Source of the DNA: Porticoccaceae bacterium
Lineage (GTDB): Bacteria; Pseudomonadota; Gammaproteobacteria; Pseudomonadales; Porticoccaceae
Assembly: GCA_026005035.1 (NCBI GenBank)
Contig: BPKH01000001.1
Location: forward strand, 519,610 to 583,609
Direction of reading: 5' to 3'
DNA: 64,000 nucleotides
Shown here: piece after piece, positions 54,126-64,000 of the stretch
How the letters are laid out: every line of letters begins with the position of its first letter
Numbering within the stretch: position 1 is the first letter of the stretch
Notes under the pieces: model-generated
Database searches by the model: none
Told to the model about the DNA's origin: nothing
The model's input: the letters and a program-made list of their open reading frames with translations, nothing else
Made by a program: the position numbers and the translations under genes

Positions 54126-55400
54126 TCAGCTGCCGGCCTTGACGAACTCGGGGTAGGCTTCCATGCCGCACTCGGCGAGATCCACGCCCTCGAACTCTTC
54201 CTCCTCGCTGACCCGGATCCCCATGGTCGCCTTGAGGACCGCCCAGGTGACGAGGCTCGCTGCGAAGACCCAGACGAAGATAGTGAGCATCCCGACGAGC
54301 TGGCCGACGAAGGTGGCCTCGGCGTCGGAGAGGGGAACCGCCAGGATGCCCCAGATTCCCACCACGCCGTGCACGGAAATGGCGCCCACCGGGTCGTCGA
54401 TGCGCAGGCGGTCCATGAAGACCACCGAAAAGACCACCAGCACGCCGCCCACCGCACCGATGAGGGTGGCGAGCAGCGGGGTGGGGTCCGCCGGCTCGGC
54501 GGTGATGGCCACCAGCCCCGCGAGGGCGCCGTTGACCGCCATGGTCAGGTCGGCCTTGCCGAAGGCCAGCCGCGAGGTGACGAGGGCGGCGATGAGGCCG
54601 CCGGCGGCCGCCGCGTTGGTGTTGAGGAACACGTTCGCCACCTCGTTGGCCACGGCGATGCCGCCCAGCTTCAGGGTGGAGCCGCCGTTGAAGCCGAACC
54701 AGCCGAGCCACAGGATGAACATGCCGAGGGCCGCGAGGGGCAGGTTGGCGCCGGGAATGGCCACCACCTTGCCGTCCGGGGTGTACTTGCCCTTGCGCGG
54801 CCCCAGGAGGAGCACGCCGGCCAGCGCCGCCGCCGCCCCGGCGAGGTGGACGATGCCGGAACCGGCGTAGTCGCTGTAGGAGAGTTCGTAGAGCCCGAAC
54901 ACCGGTTTGCCGCCCCAGGTCCAGCTCCCCTCCAGCGGGTAGATGAGTCCGGTCATCACCACCGCGAAGGCGAGGAACGTCCACAGCTTCATGCGCTCCG
55001 CCACCGCGCCGGAGACGATGGACATGGCGGTGGCCACGAACACCACCTGAAAGAAGAAGTCGGCCGCCTTGGAGTACTCGCTCATCTCGGCGAAGCCCGC
55101 CTTTCGGGAGGCCTCGAGGACGGCAGCCACGGCCGCGTCGTCCATCTCCGCCACGGTGGTGATCCCCGAGAGGAAATAGCCGCCGCCGTACATGAGCTCG
55201 TAACCGCACGCCAGGTACATGGTGCAGGCGATGGCGTAGAGGGCGACATTCTTGGTGAGGATTTCGACGGTGTTCTTGGCCCGCACCAGCCCCGATTCGA
55301 GCATGGCGAAGCCCGCCGCCATCCACATCACCAGCGCGCCACACACCAGGAAGTAAAAGGTGTCGAGTGCGTACTGCAGTTCGAAGATGTTGTTTTCCAT
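54126..55400 (-). CDS. amtB: Ammonium transporter AmtB
   Basis: The protein is 424 aa with about 11 TM segments. Pore marks: FYFLVCGALVMWMAAGFAMLE, GSGIVHLAGAAAALAG (first pore His), FNGGSTL, and GAISVHGVVGIWG (second pore His). The C-terminal tail that contacts GlnK is present (GMEAYPEFVKAGS end). No cleaved signal peptide is obvious. It conducts NH4+/NH3 inward and is gated by the GlnK encoded 21 bases upstream. Confidence 0.96.
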   Translation of the reverse strand: MENNIFELQYALDTFYFLVCGALVMWMAAGFAMLESGLVRAKNTVEILTKNVALYAIACTMYLACGYELMYGGGYFLSGITTVAEMDDAAVAAVLEASRKAGFAEMSEYSKAADFFFQVVFVATAMSIVSGAVAERMKLWTFLAFAVVMTGLIYPLEGSWTWGGKPVFGLYELSYSDYAGSGIVHLAGAAAALAGVLLLGPRKGKYTPDGKVVAIPGANLPLAALGMFILWLGWFGFNGGSTLKLGGIAVANEVANVFLNTNAAAAGGLIAALVTSRLAFGKADLTMAVNGALAGLVAITAEPADPTPLLATLIGAVGGVLVVFSVVFMDRLRIDDPVGAISVHGVVGIWGILAVPLSDAEATFVGQLVGMLTIFVWVFAASLVTWAVLKATMGIRVSEEEEFEGVDLAECGMEAYPEFVKAGS

Positions 55401-55421
55401 GTCGAGCTCCCCGCTTGCGCG

Positions 55422-55784
<363 letters not shown>

Positions 55785-55818
55785 TCAAGCCGGGGGGCGG
55801 CCGCCGCCCCCCGCGGGT

Positions 55819-56512
55819 TCAAAGGCTCTTGGAGACGGAAAAGACGATCCGATCGTCGGCCAGATCGTTGTCATCGAGGTCGGTTCCATACCACGCCAAC
55901 CCCAGGGTGACGGCGGCCACGTCCCAGTTGAGCCCCACCTTGTAGTCCAGGTAGCTGTCGTCCTCGCCGAAAAACTCCTCCCGGTCGGTGTCGGTGTAGC
56001 CCAGGTGGAGGTCGAGGCTGACCCCCTCGGCGAGCCCTAGGCTGTAGTCGACGTTGTAGACCAGGGCGTCGGGACCGCCGTCGCCGAAATACTCGGGCGA
56101 GTAGATAAGGCCCAAAGTGAGGTCGCGGATGCCGAGCTTGGCGACGTATTCCTGGTAATCGAGGGCGTCGGAATCGCCCGGGTAGTAGAAAGTAGACCGC
56201 CGAGAGGTCGAGGTTGACCCCTTCGGCGAGATCGAAGGCGTAGCCCGCGTAGAAGTCGGTCTCGGCCTGGGCGCCGCTGTCGGTGTCGCTGTTGGGCCCG
56301 AAATCGACGTTGGAGGCCCAGGTGCCGACGTAGAAGCCGCGGCCCAGGTCGACGTCGAAGCCGCCCTGGATGGCCATCTTCTCGTCGGTCTGGGAAATGC
56401 CGCGGAAGACGTAATCGGTGGCCATGGTGACGTTGCCGCTCACCTCCAGGCCGAGGGCCAAGGTGGGGGCGAAGGCGGCGAGCACCAGGGCGTTTTTGGC
56501 GAAAGTGTTCAT
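55819..56512 (-). CDS. TorF/TIGR02001-type outer-membrane protein (one frameshift)
   Basis: ATG at 56512; corrected 230 aa. Signal peptide (FAKNALVLAAFAPTLALG), then beta-strand-rich repeats opening SGNVTMATDYVFRGISQT and DLGRGFYVGTWASNVDFG, the typical start of this family, ending with aromatic strands (DRIVFSVSKSL). Frame changes at the A triplet 56189-56191 (one extra base; LSAVYFYYPGDSDALDYQEY restored). A putative porin often found beside glnK-amtB. A sigma-54 promoter and NtrC-like site lie upstream. Confidence 0.86.
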
Positions 56513-56580
56513 GGCGCGTCTCTCCTCGTTCACGGATTGTGAGGCTGGCGATGACCGCAAAGGGCCGTCGCGGGTATGAA

Positions 56581-56596
56581 TGCATCATGCGTGCCA
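56581..56596 (-). promoter_or_regulatory. Sigma-54 promoter upstream of TorF-glnK-amtB
   Basis: Minus strand TGGCACGCATGATGCA matches TGGCAC-N5-TTGCA with one mismatch and correct -24 GG/-12 GC spacing. The start would be near 56,570, about 60 bases before the porin ATG. Confidence 0.75.
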
Positions 56597-56636
56597 GCCA
56601 GGATTCCCGCAGCGGGGCCACGCTGCCCACCCCGTA

Positions 56637-56654
56637 TGCACCAGATAAGGTGCA
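56637..56654. promoter_or_regulatory. NtrC-like enhancer site
   Basis: The palindrome TGCACC-AGATAA-GGTGCA has perfect 6-base arms identical to the NtrC consensus ends, though the spacer is 6 rather than 5. It lies about 70-85 bases upstream of the expected sigma-54 start. Confidence 0.65.
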
Positions 56655-56724
56655 CAGAGGGCTGCCGCCGCGCACCGGTAGAGCCCGCCCAAACTGCGCC
56701 GCCCGCGCAGTGCGGAGCCGCAAA

Positions 56725-56750
56725 GAAAAAGGCGGCGCCGGAGCGCCGCC
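56725..56750 (-). terminator. Rho-independent terminator after katG
   Basis: A perfect 8-bp stem GGCGGCGC/GCGCCGCC (56731-56738 with 56743-56750) and 4-base loop, followed on the minus strand by five T (A on plus, 56726-56730). It lies 21 bases past the katG stop. Confidence 0.8.
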
Positions 56751-56770
56751 TCGGCCACCGCTGGGTGTGC

Positions 56771-59077
<2,307 letters not shown>

Positions 59078-59146
59078 CTATAGATCGTATTGACCGGGGC
59101 TATGACGCGGTTTTTTCCACCGCCGCTTTCTGCTCTAATGAGGGTC

Positions 59147-59422
59147 ATGGACGCCGACACTCTGCTGCAGCGCTTCACCAGCCGGCTCGAAGCGGCGCTG
59201 GGGCCGGAGCTCGCCACTCTGGGCGAGGAGTTCCGCGTCCAGCTTCGCGCCGCGGCGAGGGCCGCGCTGGAGCGGCTCGAGGTGGTGGACCGCGAACTCT
59301 TCGACGCCCACGTGGCGGTGCTCCGGCGCGCCCGGGCCCAGCTGCGAGACCTGGAGCGCAGGGTGGAGGCGCTGGAAGCGGCCCTCGCCGAAAAGGGCGT
59401 CGAGGAGCCGCCGGACCCCTGA
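59147..59422 (+). CDS. ubiK: Ubiquinone biosynthesis accessory factor UbiK (BMFP/YqiC family)
   Basis: ATG at 59147 gives 91 aa; upstream in-frame ATGs at 59138 and 59090 are less likely. The protein is nearly all helical: an amphipathic N-terminal half (LLQRFTSRLEAALGPELATL), ERLEVVDRELFDAHVAVLRR, and a C-terminal trimeric coiled coil (LRDLERRVEALEAALAEKG). UbiK helps UbiJ and the Ubi complex in aerobic ubiquinone synthesis. It is next to comM, as in many gammaproteobacteria. Confidence 0.88.
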   Translation: MDADTLLQRFTSRLEAALGPELATLGEEFRVQLRAAARAALERLEVVDRELFDAHVAVLRRARAQLRDLERRVEALEAALAEKGVEEPPDP

Positions 59423-59449
59423 ACCGCCGGACTCCAGGGAGGGAGCGGC

Positions 59450-60943
59450 ATGTCGTTGGCGGTGGTCGCCACCCGGGCCAAGCGGGGCATCGAGGCACCG
59501 CCGGTGGCCGTCGAGGTGCACCTGTCCAATGGCCTGCCCGCCCTCAACATCGTCGGCCTCCCCGAGACCGCGGTGCGCGAGAGCAAGGATCGGGTGCGCA
59601 GCGCTCTGCTCACGGCGCGTTTCGAATTCCCCAACCGGCGAATCACCATCAACCTCGCCCCCGCCGACGTGCCCAAGGAGGGCAGCCGCTTCGACCTGCC
59701 CATCGCCCTCGGCATCCTGGCCGCCTCCGGCCAGCTGCCCGCCGAGGCGCTCTCGGGCCACGAATTCGTCGGCGAGCTCGCCCTGGACGGCAGCCTGCGC
59801 CCGGTGGACGGGATTCTGCCCACGGCGTTGGCCTGCGCCGCCGCCGGCCGGAGGCTGGTGTTGCCCGCGGCGAGCCTCGCCGAAGCAGCACTCGCCGACG
59901 AGGCCGAGCTCCTGCCGGCCGACCACCTGCTCCAGGTGTGCGCCCATCTCGCCGGCAGCGCGCCCCTGGTCCCGGCGCGTCCCGCTCTCCCCGAGACGGG
60001 CGGCGCCAGCGCCCACGACCTGGCCGACGTGGTGGGCCAGCAGCGGGCCCGCCGCGCCCTGGAGATCGCCGCCGCCGGCGCCCACAACCTGCTCCTGTCG
60101 GGTCCGCCGGGCACCGGCAAGACCATGCTCGCCGAGCGGATCCCCTCGATCCTGCCGCCCCTGGATCGCGCCACCGCCCGCACCGTGGCCTCCATCTATT
60201 CGGTGGCGGGACTGGGGCCGCGACCCACCACCGCCCCCCCCTTCCGCGCGCCCCACCACTCCGCCTCGGCGGTGGCCCTGGTGGGCGGCGGCAGCCAGCC
60301 CCTGCCCGGCGAGATCTCCCTGGCCCACGGCGGGGTGCTGTTCCTGGACGAACTGCCGGAATTCCCCCGCCAGGTGCTCGAGGTGTTGCGCGAACCCCTG
60401 GAATCGGGGGAGATCCGCATCAGTCGCGCCCGCGGCCGGGTCCGCTATCCGGCGCGCTTTCTCCTGGTGGCGGCCATGAACCCCTGCCCCTGCGGCCACT
60501 GGGGAAGCGATCGCTGCCGCTGCACGCCGGACGCCGTGCGCCGCTACCGCGCCCGCATCTCGGGCCCTCTGTTGGACCGGATCGATCTGCAGGTGGAGGT
60601 CCAGCCGCTGCCCGGCGACGAGCTCCTGGCCAGCCGCTCCCCGGGCGAGCCCAGCGCCGCGGTGCGCGCGCGGGTGCTCGCCGCGCGGGAGCGCCAGCTC
60701 GCGCGCCAGGACCGCCCCAACGGCTGGTTGGCGGCGGCCGAGGTGGAGCGCCACTGCCCCCTGCGCCCGGCGGAACGGCGCTACCTGGCCACCGCGGTGG
60801 ACCGCCTGGGGCTTTCGGCGCGGGCCTGCCACCGGGTGATCAAGGTGGCCCGGACCATCGCCGACCTGGCCGGCGCGGCTCAGATCGAAAGGCCCCACCT
60901 TGCCGAGGCTCTCTCCTATCGCCTGCCACCCGCGGCGGTCTGA
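59450..60943 (+). CDS. comM: ComM/YifB-type Mg-chelatase-like AAA+ ATPase
   Basis: The protein is 497 aa with GGGAGG about 6 bases before the ATG. N-terminal Lon-like domain (VEVHLSNGLPALNIVGLPE, VPKEGSRFDLPIALGILAASG), AAA+ domain with Walker A GPPGTGKTML (near 219), Walker B GVLFLDELPEF, MNPCPCGHWG Zn-like Cys motif, and C-terminal helical Mg-chelatase domain (ARACHRVIKVARTIADL). In Vibrio ComM is a branch-migration helicase for natural transformation. Confidence 0.94.
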   Translation: MSLAVVATRAKRGIEAPPVAVEVHLSNGLPALNIVGLPETAVRESKDRVRSALLTARFEFPNRRITINLAPADVPKEGSRFDLPIALGILAASGQLPAEALSGHEFVGELALDGSLRPVDGILPTALACAAAGRRLVLPAASLAEAALADEAELLPADHLLQVCAHLAGSAPLVPARPALPETGGASAHDLADVVGQQRARRALEIAAAGAHNLLLSGPPGTGKTMLAERIPSILPPLDRATARTVASIYSVAGLGPRPTTAPPFRAPHHSASAVALVGGGSQPLPGEISLAHGGVLFLDELPEFPRQVLEVLREPLESGEIRISRARGRVRYPARFLLVAAMNPCPCGHWGSDRCRCTPDAVRRYRARISGPLLDRIDLQVEVQPLPGDELLASRSPGEPSAAVRARVLAARERQLARQDRPNGWLAAAEVERHCPLRPAERRYLATAVDRLGLSARACHRVIKVARTIADLAGAAQIERPHLAEALSYRLPPAAV

Positions 60944-60998
60944 AAGGTCCCTGGCGAATCGGGCGTCCCCTTTCCGCCCGCAGCCCGCGCGCTCACCA

Positions 60999-61025
60999 CC
61001 CGGGGAAGCGAAGCGCAAGTCCGGG
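60999..61025. repeat. REP-like inverted repeat downstream of comM
   Basis: CCCGG (60999-61003) pairs with CCGGG (61021-61025) around AAGCGAAGCGCAAG. Read on the minus strand the core GCGCTTCGCTT matches the palindrome at 5831-5857. It occupies the 227-base gap between comM and the receiver-GGDEF gene. Confidence 0.45.
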
Positions 61026-61107
61026 GACATCCCCGACCAACGTCCCCCGCCATTTACCCGGATTCCGGCGCGGCGCGCCTCCAACGGAGCCACGATCTAA
61101 AGCCGCC

Positions 61108-61136
61108 TTGTCGGGCCGCCCACCTTTTTCTATAGT
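61108..61136 (+). promoter_or_regulatory. Candidate sigma-70 promoter for the receiver-GGDEF gene
   Basis: TTGTCG (61108-61113), a 17-base spacer and TATAGT (61131-61136), 35 bases before the ATG. Confidence 0.55.
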
Positions 61137-61170
61137 GGTCCTTTGACGGTGGCCACAGGGACGGCCCGGC

Positions 61171-62308
61171 ATGCTCGAAGAAGAAGACCTCGCGGCCGAA
61201 GAACAAGGGGACAAAATCAAGGTCCTGGTGGTCGACGACTCCCTCCTCATCCGCGTGGCCGCGCGGCGCATGCTGGAGGACCGCTGCGAGGTGGTGTTGG
61301 CCGAGGACGGCGCCGACGCCTGGCAGAAGCTCACGACCCAACCGGACATCCAGGTGGTGTTCACCGATCTGGTGATGCCCGAGATGGACGGCTTCGAGCT
61401 CTTGCGCCGCATCCGCGCCGCGGAAGGGGAGCTGGCCAACCTGCCGGTGATCGTCACCACCGGCGCCGACAACCCGGATATCGCCAAGCAAAAGGCCATC
61501 GCCCTCGGCGCCACCGATTTCGTGAGCAAGCCCTTCGACGCGGCCGACCTCACCACCCGCGCCCTCTCCTATGCCAAACTGAACCGCACCGCCCGCACGC
61601 TGCGCGAACAGGCCCTGCTCGATCCCCTGACTGGCCACCTCAACGCCAAGGGCTTCCGGCGCCAGTTGGAAAAGGAACTCGCCTTCGTGGTCCGCCACCG
61701 CTCCCCCCTCTCGGTGCTGGCCATCGAACTGGACGGGTTCAAGGATCTGTTCATCCGGGTCGGCCGCCGCGGCGCCGAGGTGATCGTGCGCAAGCTGGGC
61801 GAGGTCCTCGCCACCATCGTCCGCCGGGAGGACAGCCTGGCACGCACCGGCTTGGCCACCTTCATGGTCTCCATGCCTCTGGCGCGGGAAGAGAACGCCC
61901 TGGAGGTGGCCGACCAGATCTGCCGGACGGTGGCAGGCCTGCGCGCCCGCCTCGGCGGCAAGCCGCTGCGCTTGTCGGTGTCGGTGGGGGTCTGCGGAGT
62001 GGAGCCGACGCGCATCACCAGCGCCGATACCGTGGTGGAGGTGGCGGCCGAGGCGCTGGGGCGGGCGCGCAAGGCCGGGGCGCAACCAGATCGCGCGCCT
62101 CGGGCGCCACGAGTTCGAGGTGATCCAGGCGCGCAAGGCCGCCGAGTCCCTCTCCCTGGACCAACTCCTGCAGCAGGTGGAAAACGGCAACCTGGACGCC
62201 GTGGTGCCCTTTCTCGACCTGGCGGTGGCGCGCCTTGCGCCCCTGGTGGCCCTCCTGTCGGTGCAACAGCGCCAGCGGCTTCTCGAGGCGCGCGCCCGCC
62301 TGCCGTGA
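61171..62308 (+). CDS. Response regulator with degenerate GGDEF domain (one frameshift)
   Basis: ATG at 61171; corrected 378 aa. Receiver (about 16-130): VLVVDDS, phospho-acceptor Asp66 in FTDLVMPEMDG, Thr in VTTGAD, Lys120 in SKPF. GGDEF-fold domain (about 145-305) opens with DPLTGHLNAKGF, but the active motif reads GLATF at 227-231 where GGDEF is expected, and the substrate-Asn region is altered. So it probably does not make c-di-GMP. The C-terminal 75 residues (QIARLGRHEFEVIQARKAAE to RARLP) need one base removed from the G run 62077-62080. Confidence 0.85.
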
Positions 62309-62330
62309 TGCTCCCCTGGGCGGAGCGGCC

Positions 62331-63104
62331 TCAGGATTCCACGAAGGCGCGCTCGATGACGTACTCTCCGAGTTCCCCGTGGCGCGTCTCCCGCAGGCCG
62401 AAGGCCTCCAGCACCCGGCAGCTGTCCTTGAGCATCGCCGGGCTGCCGCAGACCATCACCCGGTCCGCGGCGGGATCCAGGGGGGGCAGATCCAGGTCGG
62501 AGAAGAGCCGCCCGCTGGTCATGAGCTCGGTGATCCGGCCGTTGTGCAGGTAGGGCTCGCGGGTCACCGTGGGGTAGTAGCGGAAGCGCTCGCGCACCAG
62601 CTCCCCAAACCAGGGGTTGGCGGGAAGCTCCGCGGTGAGGTACTGCTGGTAGGCGAGGTCGCGCCGGTACCGGCAGCCATGGACCAGCACCACCTGTTCG
62701 AAGGCCTCGTAGACTTCCGGATCCTTGACGATGCTCAGGAAGGGGGCGAGGCCGGTGCCGGTGGCCAACAGCCACAGCCTGCGCCCGGGAAGCAGGCGGT
62801 CGACGGTCAAGGTGCCGGTGGGCTTGCGCCCCACCAGGACCCGGTCGCCGGGTCGAATGTGGCGCAGGCGCGAGGTGAGCGGCCCGCCGTCCACCTTGAT
62901 GCTGAAAAACTCGAGCCGCTCCTCGTAATTGGCGCTGGCGATGCTGTAGGCTCGCAGCAGGGGCCGCCCCTCCACCTCGAGCCCGACCATAGTGAAGTGT
63001 CCGTTGCGAAAGCGAAAGCCGGGGTCGCGGGTGGTGGTGAAACTGAACAGCCGGTCGGTCCAGTGGTGGACCGAGAGCACCGTTTCCTCGCGCAGATTGG
63101 ACAT
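62331..63104 (-). CDS. fpr: Ferredoxin/flavodoxin-NADP reductase
   Basis: The protein is 257 aa from the ATG at 63104. FAD-binding RAYSIASANYEE, NADP-binding LATGTGLAPFLSI, CGSPAMLKDSCRVL and a C-terminal YVIERAFVES. Length and ends match the bacterial subclass I Fpr family. It exchanges electrons between NADPH and ferredoxin or flavodoxin, often in oxidative stress. Divergent from the LysR-family gene, the fpr-finR pairing of Pseudomonas. Confidence 0.94.
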   Translation of the reverse strand: MSNLREETVLSVHHWTDRLFSFTTTRDPGFRFRNGHFTMVGLEVEGRPLLRAYSIASANYEERLEFFSIKVDGGPLTSRLRHIRPGDRVLVGRKPTGTLTVDRLLPGRRLWLLATGTGLAPFLSIVKDPEVYEAFEQVVLVHGCRYRRDLAYQQYLTAELPANPWFGELVRERFRYYPTVTREPYLHNGRITELMTSGRLFSDLDLPPLDPAADRVMVCGSPAMLKDSCRVLEAFGLRETRHGELGEYVIERAFVES

Positions 63105-63162
63105 TGGCACAACTCACTCGCCCTGTTTCGAGATCCCAGTCTAGGCAAGGGGTTTTTATTGG

Positions 63163-63182
63163 TAAAATGAATTATTCGAATA
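63163..63182. promoter_or_regulatory. Candidate regulator site/promoter in fpr-LysR gap
   Basis: The 100-base gap is AT-rich. TAAAAT (63163-63168) could be a -10, and TATTCGAATA (63173-63182) is a perfect 10-base palindrome suited to a LysR-type operator. No footprint-level support. Confidence 0.4.
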
Positions 63183-63203
63183 TTTTTATTCTGACCTCTT
63201 GAT

Positions 63204-64000
63204 ATGCGCTACACCCTCCGCCAACTGGAGGTCTTCCTGGCCACCGCCCACCACGAGAACATCAGCCGGGCGGCGGAGGAGCTCGCCATGTCCCAGTCGG
63301 CGGCGAGCAGCGCCCTCAAGGAGTTCGAGGGGCAGTTCAACGTCCGCCTCTTCGATCGCGCCGGCAAGCGGCTTTTGCTCAACGAGCTGGGACGGCTGGT
63401 GCAGCCCCGGGCCGAGGCCCTGCTGGAGCGGGCCAGGGAGCTCGAGCGGCTGCTCGCCGCCCAAGGGGGCGGCGAGGGCGGCGCCGCCGGCACCCTCAAG
63501 GTGGGAGCCACTCTGAGTATCGGCAATTACCTGGCGACCGACTACATCGCCGCCTATCTGGCGGAAAACCCCGGCGCCCAGGTGGAACTCCAGATCGCCA
63601 ACACCGCCCAGGTGGTGGAGGGGGTGAGCCGCTTCAAACTGGACGTGGGGCTGATCGAGGGGGAAGTACACCACCCGGAACTGGAGATCAGCCGCTGGCG
63701 GGAAGACGAATTGGTGGTCTTCTGCGCCCCTACCCACCCCTACGCCCGCCTGCCCGCCCTCGGCGAAGAGCACCTGCGCGCCGCCACCTGGATCCTCCGC
63801 GAGCGCGGTTCCGGCACCCGGCAGGCGTTCGAGCGGGCCATGCACGGCCTGCTGCCGGGCCTGCGGGTGCTCCTCGAGCTCCAGCACAGCGAGGCGATCA
63901 AGCGCGCGGTGCAGGCGGGACTGGGCATCGGCTGCCTGTCGGAGATCATCCTGCGCGAGGATTTCGCCCGCGGCACCCTGGTCCCGCTGCCCGTGCCCGG
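63204..64000 (+). CDS. LysR-family transcriptional regulator (FinR-like), cut by window end
   Basis: ATG at 63204; 265 codons are visible with no stop. N-terminal winged helix YTLRQLEVFLATAHHENISRAAEELAMSQSAASSALKEFE, then the co-inducer-binding domain (LKVGATLSIGNYLATDYIAAYL, VGLIEGEVHHPELEISRWRED, GSGTRQAFERAM). About 30-40 residues are probably missing. Divergence from fpr suggests control of fpr, as Pseudomonas FinR does under superoxide stress. Confidence 0.88.
   Translation, partial: MRYTLRQLEVFLATAHHENISRAAEELAMSQSAASSALKEFEGQFNVRLFDRAGKRLLLNELGRLVQPRAEALLERARELERLLAAQGGGEGGAAGTLKVGATLSIGNYLATDYIAAYLAENPGAQVELQIANTAQVVEGVSRFKLDVGLIEGEVHHPELEISRWREDELVVFCAPTHPYARLPALGEEHLRAATWILRERGSGTRQAFERAMHGLLPGLRVLLELQHSEAIKRAVQAGLGIGCLSEIILREDFARGTLVPLPVP

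Noticed and set aside
60900-61100. A 66-codon plus-strand frame downstream of comM
   Set aside because: It overlaps the comM end and the REP-like repeat, and its sequence looks like translated repeat DNA.

Overview
The window is very GC-rich, densely packed bacterial DNA. The gene order points to a gammaproteobacterium. Several blocks match the order known from Pseudomonas and related orders: orn-rsgA-rhdA-psd, pilMNOPQ-aroK-aroB-gltB-gltD-hemE, nudE-cysQ with yrfG-hslR-pckA, algZ-algR-hemC-hemD-hemX-hemY next to argH, lptM-lysA-dapF-DUF484-xerC, and glnK-amtB. I cannot fix the genus. A free-living Chromatiales/Ectothiorhodospirales-like organism would fit the GC content and gene set.

Layout. 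1-16.3 kb is the accessory part, a surface-polysaccharide locus. Going left from about 5.8 kb on the minus strand are a PAPS-dependent sulfotransferase, a Wzt-type ABC ATPase and a membrane O-acyltransferase. Beyond them lie a CHASE2 adenylate cyclase (plus strand) and a second, truncated acyltransferase. Going right on the plus strand are a Wzm-type permease, a second Wzt-type ATPase, a 1,201-residue GT4-GT4-DUF4214-coiled coil-methyltransferase protein, a GT4 enzyme, ManC, another GT4 enzyme and a WecA/WbpL-like initiating transferase. Together they read as a mannose-containing, possibly sulfated, acylated and methylated glycan made on undecaprenyl phosphate and exported by an ABC transporter. 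16.3-22.2 kb holds orn, rsgA, rhdA, psd, a degenerate HD-GYP protein and hemE. 22.2-35 kb is a run of minus-strand genes: pilMN(fused)OPQ, aroK and aroB, then gltB and gltD from a separate promoter. 35-41.6 kb holds ponA, cysQ, nudE, yrfG, hslR and pckA. 41.6-47.5 kb is hemY-hemX-hemD-hemC-algR-algZ (minus), heavily frameshifted. 47.6-53.7 kb is argH and the lptM-lysA-dapF-DUF484-xerC-SIMPL run. 53.7-56.7 kb is a nitrogen module (TorF-like porin, glnK, amtB, second PII) with a sigma-54 promoter and an NtrC-like site. 56.7-64 kb holds an exported KatG, UbiK, ComM, a receiver-degenerate GGDEF protein, and fpr divergent from a LysR/FinR regulator cut by the window end.

Quality warning. At least eleven genes (gltB, pilQ, cysQ, hemY, hemC, algR, algZ, the SIMPL protein, the TorF-like porin, the GGDEF protein) contain, or in gltB contain in compensated form, one-base indels, mostly an extra base in a short G/C run. 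About 17 fall between 45.05 and 47.35 kb. Conserved protein sequence resumes in another frame each time, so I read these as sequence errors and give full gene spans with the breakpoints.

No tRNA, rRNA, CRISPR array, transposase or prophage gene was recognised. No gene-free stretch exceeds about 260 bases.
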